Assembly (NCBI RefSeq): GCF_002865645.1
Contig: NW_020194558.1
Coordinates: 1,578,014-1,642,013, forward strand
Origin: Hyaloscypha bicolor E
Taxonomy: Eukaryota; Ascomycota; Leotiomycetes; Helotiales; Hyaloscyphaceae
Length of the DNA stretch: 64,000 bases
Direction: 5' to 3'
The notes beneath the pieces were generated by a model. The model saw nothing but the letters and a program-made list of their open reading frames with translations, searched no databases and was not told the origin of the DNA. The translations under genes and the position numbers were made by a program. Of the stretch, positions 55,714 to 64,000 are shown piece after piece; position 1 is the first letter of the stretch; each line of letters opens with the position of its first letter.

Positions 55714-58700
55714 TTACACGCCTGGGAGCGTAAAGCCAGGGAGCTTAGGCCAGTTTCCTAATTGTGCAGGATCACCACCAATGCGGACGAATACACCAAC
55801 AGATGGTGTTGGGCCGTTCAAGATGAACATCATAAACCATCCGGGAGGGCTCGTATGCGCATCGGGGGGTGCGGTGACCGTACAGGCGTTGCCGTTGCAT
55901 GTGAATGCTGGGAAGATTGTTCTTTGGCCCATCGAGTTGCCGTGGGTCGAGACTGTTGATCCGAGGAGTGAGACCTTCAAGTTTGCCGTTCCGCCAGAGG
56001 TCACGGTGAAGGCAACGGTCTGACCATAGCTCCAGTCCTTGTTTGTGATCGTGAAGGTTGGGCGGGCGAGACCAGACAGCAGATATGGTGGAGTGAAGAC
56101 TTCCATGCGGTATTCTTCTGGCCAAGTTCCAGCTGGGGTGGGGTATTGTCCTGACGGATCAGATCCAGAGACGAGAACACGCCCATCAAGGAGGGTGGTG
56201 GCTTCGGAGTGATACAGGCGAGCAACAGTGGTGTTGGCCATAATACTCATGCGCTGATTGACGGGCTTGGCAGGATCATAAAGGACTGCGTTGAAGTTCG
56301 GGACGCCTCCAAGACCGAATCCAGCGACACCGTGTTCACCGCCATTGAGAATGAGATAGGTGCCATCAGGGAGACCAGCCATGCAAGGCATGACACGTCG
56401 GGAAGGCATTCTCTCGATCGTCCAGGTTGGGTTTGCCGCACCAGGTTGTGTTGAAATGCAGTTGTCGATAGCGTACCCACCGCCTTCCGTCGAACCGCCG
56501 CAAATCAATACGCCGAGAGGAGCAGAATATGGAGCGTACTGGGGTAAGAGGACCATCGCTCCTTCCAACTGATAAGTTCTTCCACCATTGGGGTTGTTGA
56601 CCGCACCAGGCATGTTTGGTAGAGTCTTGATCGTGGCAAATGTCTTCTCATCCAAAATACGTGCTTCGTTGTAGTATGCAATGAAAATACCTTGAGGAAT
56701 AACGGCTATGAAGGGATACAGATTGAATGGCCATGTTCGTGCAAGGAAGTCCAAGTACACTGTCGTGTTAGAATAGCCGCTTGAGGTAGTCTTGGTTGGC
56801 ACGCCAGTCGCAGGAAGAATTTCCAGTGTAGGTTGCTCGGCTGCGTTCTGTCCAACCTCGCCGCCTACAATAAGGACGGACCCGTTTGCCATGATCAAGC
56901 CCGAAGGATACCAGCGCGGGACCTGAAGCTGGAGATTAACGGTGTCCTCGACCCATTGATTCGTTCCATTGACACCTGCGGAGCCATCTGGGATATAAAG
57001 TCGGATACCATAATTGGATTCACCAGCCCAGCCTCCAGCTGTCAATTGTCGTCCTGCCTTATCGGGAAGGGTAAGCCCCGCGGCACAGAACACATCACTT
57101 TGAAGACCGGTCATCTCTCTCCAGGCGTGCTTGTAGTCACCTACGAGAGACAAATCCAACTCATAAGCACCGGTTCCATTAGCTTCACCAGTTCCGTGCT
57201 TTTCGAGGAAAGAGACCTTGCCGTTAACGCCTTGAGAGACGATCAACGGTACGACTACACCACCAATCAACAGGGAGTAGGATCCTGCAGCATTCCCGGT
57301 TGGCATGCCGAAATTGTAGAGAGGTGTGGCCCCAACCCAAGAGTAGTAACTCAACAAATTTCCAGCACCGCAATAGTACTGTGGCATGCCCGCGCAGGGG
57401 ACGTTGCAATTGCCGTCTGCGACAATCTGAGGCACAGCACTTCTGGTGTAGCGTTGGATTTTGGTTGGATCCGTAAATGTGGATGGAGCCGACGCAACAT
57501 AAATGTTTTGGACATCACCACAGAAACATTGACTGCCATATTCCAGACCAGCCGCATTGAAGCCGAATTTTTGGCATTGAGCAATGCAAGCGGATGGATC
57601 GTTCAAGGTTTGATTCTCCGAAACCATGTAAGGAAATGTGTTGAGCATTTCTCCAGGGTCTTCTTTAGAAGCAATGTTGTCCCTGATAAGGTTAGTTTTG
57701 ATCTCCGGAAATATACCGCACACTTACTGAAGACAACCCTGGTATTTCCAATTTGCCGGCAAGCCACTTGTTTGAGGTCCAGGTGGTGCATAGACTGTAG
57801 GCATGCCAAATGAGTACATTGATATTCTTCCTCCAGCTCCACACATCTCAGTTGGTGCGCCTGGGCATGGCATGTTACAATCGGCTTGGTTCGTTGCCAA
57901 AACAGCGCCATTGTAAACGAAGTTGTCACAATAACATTCCACGCCGTATTCAGTTCCAGCAATTGTATAACCGGCAGCCTTGCAGGTGGCAACGCAAGAT
58001 TGCAGACTATTCGTGGTCTGCTGATTTGGCTGTTGGTGAGTCAAGATTTTGCCAGCCGCGCCATCAACCCAGCATCCTTGGTAAGTCCAGCCGGTAGGGA
58101 ATCCTGTCTGTGCAGGGCTGGTTGTGACAGAGACCTTTGTCGTCGTGGTTGAGGTAGTACCCTTGGTCGTCCCTTTGGTCGATGATGTGCTGCCGGTGAC
58201 CGTGCCAAGCTTGTAGACTGAAAGCCGATTGCCCGCGCCACACAGTTCGGATCCCTGGGGAGCAGGTAGTCAGTAACTGCCCAGTTAAAACTTTCGGAGA
58301 AGTGGAGCATTGAATTTTGAGAAAGGTCAACCCAATGTCGGACTTACATCTGCTGGGCAGGGGAAACTGCAGTCAGCTGGGGGAGCAGCAACTGATCCTG
58401 CTGAAAAGCTGTTGCCGCAATAACCTAGAATGATTCTTAGCCTGGTTTAGGAGAGCAGGGGAGAATACACATACACTCGCGTCCATACTCAACGCCGAAA
58501 TAGGTAAACCCGGTACAGAAGGCCTGACATACTTCAAGAGTCATTGTATCAGCCGCGGTGGATGTACCAGCAAGTGCTCTGGCATTGGTTCCTTCAGTTT
58601 GGCAACCAAAGTACGAGTATGGTCCGACAGCTGGCTTATTCGCTGGGCCAGTCGAGGTTGGTCGAACCGAGGTTGCTGTAGATGTCGGTTTTGTACTTGT

Positions 58701-59680
58701 GGCCGCGGTGGTCGGTTTCGTAGATTTGGCTGTTGTCGTCGGTTTTGTCGTCGTCGTAGAGGTTTTGGCCGAGGTTTGAGATGTAACGGTTGTGTATGGA
58801 GGCAAAACGACTTTGCTGTTGAAATCATACACATCTAATCGACTCCCGGCCCCACAGAATTCGGACGCATTGCCGTTGCAAAGCATATTGCAGTCAGACA
58901 AACCTCCTGGAGCCAGTTTGCCGCCGTTCTGAATAGCATTGTCACAATAACATTCTCCGCCGTACTCTGCACCTGCGAGGTTAAAACCCGCAGTCTGGCA
59001 AGCTGAAAGGCAGTTTGCGATGGTGAGGTTGGCTGCTCCCCCAGCCGTAGCAGGGGCGATGGTAAGCGCGCGTCCGGTTGTCCCCTCGCTGTATATCCTA
59101 TCAGCAGTTGCATAACAGCATGCTAAATCCACTTACGCATAACAACCACTAAATTTCCATAGACCCACACCGGGATTTGACTGCGGACCAGATGTACCAC
59201 TCCAAAAGAGATTCAATCTGCTGGGGCCACCACATGCCTCTGTAGCATTTCCTGTACACGCCATACTGCAGTCCGCCGCAGGGGCTGCAACGCCGCCAGT
59301 GGCAAGAGTAGCGCCACAGTAACATTCTTGAGAGTACTCAGTGCCGGCGTAAATGTATCCAGCCTTCTCACAATAAGCAATGCAAGACTCATCAGTCATT
59401 GCAGTGGCCGACGTGTAGCCACCACCGGTAAGTGTGCGTCCCACGTCTCTTGAGGCATGTCAGCTGAGGGTCTTTTAACAGTGTTTGAGGACTTACACAT
59501 AACATCCTTTCGACACCCAAGTCCCTGGGAGTTTCGACGGAGTGACGAGAGCACGCTCTTGGATGATTGCAGCTTCAATTGTAACGAACTTTGTTTTTCA
59601 GCGCGAGCACCAGGGAAGACAAGCATCAAACTCACTGAACAGAGCAATGCTCTAAGAGCAGAGCCGAATTTTCGAACCAT
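55714..59680 (-). CDS. glyoxal oxidase with five WSC domains (copper radical oxidase, AA5_1)
   Basis: Seven exons (59636-59680, 59497-59588, 59137-59448, 58475-59097, 58348-58424, 57728-58254, 55714-57682) give 1214 residues. A signal peptide is followed by five WSC domains at about 43-140, 147-235, 300-395, 430-535 and 555-665. They are recognised by GCY or GCW starts, ..C...C...G, G-x-EYG-x-ECYC, and CGAG/CGGP ends. Two Ser/Thr-rich linkers separate domains 2-3 and 3-4. The C-terminal part is a galactose-oxidase-like propeller: Cys in SDVFCAAG, Tyr in PRWYPSGL (Cys-Tyr cofactor), copper ligands Tyr-His in ARLYHSEA and His in DAHTSPPGW, plus the DUF1929 domain. It oxidises aldehydes such as methylglyoxal to acids with H2O2 release. 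WSC domains likely bind cell-wall glycans. The first intron restores a clean signal peptide. Confidence 0.93.
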
Positions 59681-61931
59681 TTTTGCAGTTTGAAATTCTT
59701 AAACGAATGTGATGACGAAAACGTCGATTAGATAGATTATTATTTACTGGTACATAAAGGGCCACTAGGTCCTGAACGAGCGACAGCAGTGGGAAACGAC
59801 AGTGTGGGTAATGCTGGGCTTCAAGGAGCGAGGGAGCAAAGCTATAAGAGAAAACGGAGAAAAAGAAGGTGCCTTCTATCGACCAGGAACCAGGGGCAGA
59901 TGCACGACTTCGGCTCTGAGGGCTAAAATTTGCTATCTTCGTATCCCTGGGTGCCATGCCGAATGGCCAGATGCTGACCCCAAAGCTCCGATTCTCAGCA
60001 CACCTTGCCGTCGGCCGAAAGACCTCTGGTCCCTTTGAGCCGCCAAGAACCCCCCTTCGCTTGGTAGAGAAATCGTATGAGGGACTAGGTCATCAATACG
60101 CGAAAGGCGTTTCCATCTGATAACGCGAGTGGCTGCTCTAGCCCGGGCCTCCAACTAGCCCTGCAGGAACCGTGTGCGCAAGGGCTGTAAAGCGCCACCA
60201 ATGTTAAATTCTGCGCTCTCCTGAACGCTTTGGCAAGAAGCTTGCCCGTGTTGAGGCACCCCTCGTGTGGGATAGCAGCAATGGGCTTAGCAAAGGATCA
60301 AAAACCTCATGGGGCTCTGCCAGGCTGCTACTCCGCAATTTGCAAGGGATGTTGGAATCGTGAGACTTCGGGACGCTGGGAAAACGTGGGCATTCGCTGG
60401 AGAACCGAGATTCCACGGGTCTTTTCGTCGTATGACAAAAGCCATGGCCCCTGAGAAAGCTTCATCGAGGAGGGTGCCCACAAATAACAGCATTGATGGG
60501 CAGCAAGCATCAAAATAAGCTTCGCCAATCAGCACCGCGCCAGGAGGGGTGAAAATAACCTTCGCTGTCTGCCAAGGGACTGACCCGCGATATCGAAATT
60601 GAAGTCGGATCTTGGTATTTGGCGCGCGCAGATCAGAAGCAGAAACACGGTCTAGCGTTCCATCCCGCCTAATCCAAACGCGCTTGTCTTCCTCGAGCCT
60701 CGAGGGATGTGAGGGCTGGAATTCGGACAGCCAAACACGGCTCGACCACGCCATGCACTAGCACAATACAATGATAAATAATAATGCGGCAAGACGTCGA
60801 GCCGCTTCTGCACAAATGTATTGGGGGTGAAGTGTGTTCTGGTCCCTCGATACGAGGCTCTGGGTCGAGACTCGGTGCATTTGCGCGTTAAGGTGCTGAC
60901 TCTGCAGTTGAGAGAGACGTTTGGTGGCTGGATGCGAACGCGAGTCATTTGGGGTTGGCATGCGTTGGAAACCCAGAGGTGGAAATTGAGAAGGTGGAGG
61001 TGGAAGTGAGACAGACGGTGGAAGAGGCGCGTAGATAGCTATTGTTGTTACTTGACAAATGTGATTGCAGAAAGAGAATAATGGAAGGGTCTGGAATTTG
61101 GGTTTTCTGACATTTTTTTGACAGCTGTAATGTTGAGTCAACATTGTTGACCCACACTATCGAGAGCCTGCAGAAGTGTCGAAGCCGGCTCGGGGGATTG
61201 CTCCGGTAACTATCTAGGCACCTTCATTACTTACTCACGTGGTGCCCTCCCTTATGTAGGTATTTGCTTTTTTCCAGACCTGGAAGAGCCAATGTGTAGC
61301 AAGTGAAGAACTATATCTTCCTCCTACATCAACTGCTTCTGTGAATGTATGGATCATGTATCACCACATGTCGACCTCGTATCAATACCTCGAACTTTCA
61401 AGAACTAAGTTGGGTTTGTTCAATAATGGGCTTCCCCTTAAGAGCCAAGCACCAGGTTGTCCTCAATTATTCCATTGCCTGTTTGGGCATCCGCGTCGTA
61501 CGACTCGTATCTTCCAGCAGGCCAGCGCTACTCAATGAACCCCTGTCTCGAAGAATAATGGGACCATTTGATGGTAATATACCCGCTCAAAGGTTCCAGC
61601 CATCTCGCTTTCTATCGTCCATCTACACCCGCCTCATCCCGCTCTCCTTTGGCCTGGAAATTCTAACTCCCGGAAGCGATCTCTTCCGTTGAAAAGGGAA
61701 GACTAGCCAGAAAGCTAGTTGCTCATTGAGGCTTTCATAGTCAACCACACACTTGTGGAAGATCGACATTGTTGCGCGAGGCACACCACAATGGCTAGTT
61801 CAAGAGGGACTTGGGGGTCTTCTCTGAAACATAACAGTAGCAAAGAAGTAATACATTCGTAAGCACAGGGTTTTGTTGGTACATAAGGAACCTGCCCCTT
61901 TCTCTGTGCACGTCGTTAGGCAGAACAGTGC
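59681..61931. other. long intergenic region, no supported gene
   Basis: 2.25 kb upstream of the glyoxal oxidase. A 155-codon frame at 60287-60754 (minus) has no recognisable motif and lies opposite other frames. Presumed promoter of the glyoxal oxidase and 3' flank of the next gene. Confidence 0.5.
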
Positions 61932-63110
61932 TCAATACCTATTCCTTTCTTGTCGCTGCATCTCGTCCCTGAAATGGTTAGCCCTCTCCTCTGTTGGGGT
62001 GCCAGCCAGGCTACCCAGCGCATCTGAGTCCGCTCTCGCATGCCCAAAAGGCCGTTCCCTCTCCTCTGGAAGTGGTGCATCTCGGTATTCGCCTCCAGCA
62101 GTCAACTCTTGATCTCGCAACTGAATTGCCCCATCCTTCTTCTTTCTCAGACCCAACCGCTGACGCCTAGATTTGCCAACTCCATATCCGTTTCGTCGTC
62201 CCATTACGTTCCCAAGACCAATCTTCCTGTGCTTTCGGTTGATTATGGCCCCACCACAAACACAAAGGATGATAAACCCAAAAACAGATGGAAGAGCGAT
62301 ATACAGAGACTGGCCCGTTGGCACTGGTGTCGGCGGCGGGTGATAATACTCTGCGGGTTTATTGGTCACCTCAAGGTTCAAACCTCCCAGGCTATGAGGC
62401 TCGCCATCGATGGGATTCAAAGGGTTCATCCATAGTGTGACACTGTTAGAGGATAGCCCTTGCAGCCAATCTTTTTCAATGGTCCAAACATAAAACCCTG
62501 CCGCTGCGCCAATGATTTTCGATGAGAACGCAACCTGCCCCCCGTTTGAGGAATTAAAATAGTTAGCGACTATGATGACGGTGGCATTTTTCTCTGCGAA
62601 ATACGCCGAGTCCCACGTAACTGTTCGCGGTTAGAACAATTGCTCCTCAGACCTCCAATCAGATTCCTACCATAATACGTCTGTCCCACGTATATCGCAG
62701 TGCCATTGTCGGGTTTACACATGGGGGCAAAATGCCCATCAAGGTTGTGGCAGACTTGAAATGACCCCCCTCCCGACGGCACGGATGTTTCAGTCGGCTT
62801 CGAATCGCTTTGCGATGTTGTTGTGGTGGCAGTCAAGCTCGCAGGTGCCGCACTAATAGTAGTTGCAACTCCATTTACTTTTGAGACGAAGGGAGTAATC
62901 GTGGCCACCGGGTTTCCGCTGGCGTCGACGGATACCCATGGATCGAGAGGCGATTCAGTGACTAGGCGCACAACGATGATTAGAATATCAACCGCCACAT
63001 ATTAAGGAGGGAACCTTACCAGCTCGGCGAATTGCAGGTCCCGCACATAATGTGTTCCTAAAAAGAAGGGCAGCAACCGCGAGGAGGCTGCTGGCCCTCG
63101 ACGCGTGCAT
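61932..63110 (-). CDS. type I membrane glycoprotein of unknown function
   Basis: Exons 63020-63110, 62671-62961 and 61932-62620 give 356 residues. A signal peptide (ASSLLAVAALLFRNTLCAG) precedes a Ser/Thr-rich stretch. A compact extracellular domain follows with CHNLDGHFAPMCKPDNGTAI, then YVGQTYYVTWDSAYFAEKNA across the second intron. A single membrane helix (SLYIALPSVFGFIILCVCGG) leads to a basic cytosolic juxtamembrane segment (RRNGYGVGKSRRQRLGLRKK) and a polar tail. The overall plan and the YYVTWD segment recall a family of uncharacterised fungal plasma-membrane or wall-stress-type proteins, but I cannot name it. The start was chosen because it gives the signal peptide; an upstream in-frame Met run lacks one. 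Confidence 0.78.
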
Positions 63111-63917
63111 TTCGTGTAGCTCGTTCGAGACGGCTGCGCGAATTGGCGACAAGAGGAGGGATAGATTGCAATTTGTTTGAGAAAAGACAGGACGGACAAA
63201 GCCTGGAGGAGAACGTGTGATTGAAAAGAGCGTTTTGGTTTCACGAAGTCGGGAAACGAAATACAGTGAGCTTGGATGAAAGCCAAGCGGAGGATGCGGA
63301 GAAAGTGCAGGGATCCACGATGCTGCGCTGTGATTGGCAGCGTCAGCTAAGGGGAGCTTAGTGGACGATCTCCAAGATGGCGTGCCAGGAAACTAATTCT
63401 GACAATGCACATTTCGAGCTCCCCATTGATTTGAATAATTGGAGAAGAATTGAATTTAGGGTCCTATTTCAGGAGAAAAAACCGAGGAGATGGATAAGTT
63501 CAAAGTTCAGATGATTTTCCAGTCTCGAGAATGTCGACACGGGAGGGTCGCGACTGACAAAGTCAGTATGTCAATATTTACATTAGGACCTGGCAAGGCC
63601 GACTTTCACTTGACAATAACACACCGAATTGTTACAGTATACTCTACATCATCCAACATTTATTCAAGAGTATTATTGCCAAGTCCTCGCGCGTTTTAGG
63701 CTGCCTGCCTTCCCAGTGACTAGAACGGTCAGCCCGATCTCTCTCCTTGTATCTCCCAACCGCGGTTCAATGACTGTCCAGCGGACATATCTCGCCCCGC
63801 CAATGTCTCTCGGAAGTATTGACGACCTCCGATAACTAGAAAACGTCGTCAACTGGAAGCTTCCTACGCCGTTTATCTCTCGAGCAAGAGCAAGAGCAAG
63901 AGCCTCCATCTTCAGTC
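63111..63917. other. divergent intergenic region
   Basis: About 800 bases between two divergent starts. A short (GAGCAA)n tract lies at about 63880-63906 just before the next start codon. Nothing else seen. Confidence 0.5.
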
Positions 63918-64000
63918 ATGGCCTCTTCAACTACGTCGACAAATGTGGCCATGGGCACGAACCAGCCCCCACCGATCCTTATCCCGCTTCTCCGAACTTC
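63918..64000 (+). CDS. 5' end of a gene cut by the window
   Basis: An ATG at 63918 opens a frame reading MASSTTSTNVAMGTNQPPP and then ILIPLL to the window edge, without a stop. The Ser/Thr/Pro-rich start is typical of many fungal cytosolic or nuclear proteins. Function cannot be judged from 28 residues. Confidence 0.4.
   Translation, partial: MASSTTSTNVAMGTNQPPPILIPLLRT

Noticed and set aside
56833..57813. 326-codon plus-strand ORF
   Set aside because: It is the antisense shadow of the glyoxal oxidase coding exon, which has complete catalytic motifs.
60287..60754. 155-codon minus-strand ORF in the long gap before the glyoxal oxidase
   Set aside because: No motif, no protein-like pattern and competing frames on the other strand; high GC explains its length.
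1..64000. CRISPR arrays, phage or bacterial-type operons
   Set aside because: The window is clearly fungal nuclear DNA with spliceosomal introns; no spaced direct-repeat array is present.

Overview
The window is nuclear DNA of a filamentous ascomycete (Pezizomycotina; a leotiomycete-like fungus is my guess, not shown). The reasons are intron-rich genes with 43-60 nt introns, GTRNGT donors and CTRAY branch sites close to the acceptor, two Zn2Cys6 regulators, a single-chain fungal urease, and a WSC-domain glyoxal oxidase. Gene models below were joined by hand from splice signals and reading-frame closure. Models with family homology are firm; orphan models are less so. || Layout. 1-690 is an AT-rich island with a piggyBac-like transposase remnant, probably mutated by RIP. 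1345-4197 holds an orphan seven-exon gene. 5790-6670 holds a decayed AAA-ATPase gene. 7001-15656 is a dense housekeeping block: Fe(II)/2OG dioxygenase, FRG1, a WDR89-type WD40 protein, the ERAD factor HRD3/SEL1L and the recombination mediator Sfr1/Mei5. 15885-24885 holds a secreted PAF-acetylhydrolase-like hydrolase, a Zn2Cys6 factor, urease and a transmembrane RING ubiquitin ligase. 24886-26436 is a divergent promoter region carrying two related MITEs and a G-rich tract. 26437-28518 is the SAGA subunit Ada3. || 29755-33735 is a large unrecognised gene built from repeated exons. 34552-35826 is a conserved unknown. 37678-40801 is an Artemis/SNM1-type nuclease. 41594-43824 is a second Zn2Cys6 factor. 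44516-45950 is Gcn5, divergent from the oligosaccharyltransferase subunit Ost5 (46352-46691). Rad1 of the 9-1-1 clamp follows, then a blasticidin-S-deaminase-like cytidine deaminase and a 2EXR-like protein. || 51500-63110 is mostly secreted or membrane proteins: a rhodopsin-like membrane protein, a pepsin-type aspartic protease, a 1214-residue glyoxal oxidase with five WSC domains, and a type I membrane glycoprotein. A gene starting at 63918 runs off the end. || Functional links are loose: Ada3 and Gcn5 belong to one complex; Sfr1, Artemis and Rad1 all act in DNA damage repair; HRD3 and the RING protein both relate to membrane-associated ubiquitination; Ost5 and HRD3 serve ER protein quality. 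The order looks like an ordinary fungal chromosome segment, not a biosynthetic cluster. I found no tRNA, rRNA or CRISPR. The most unusual content is the repeated-exon gene, the MITE pair and two GC-AG introns.
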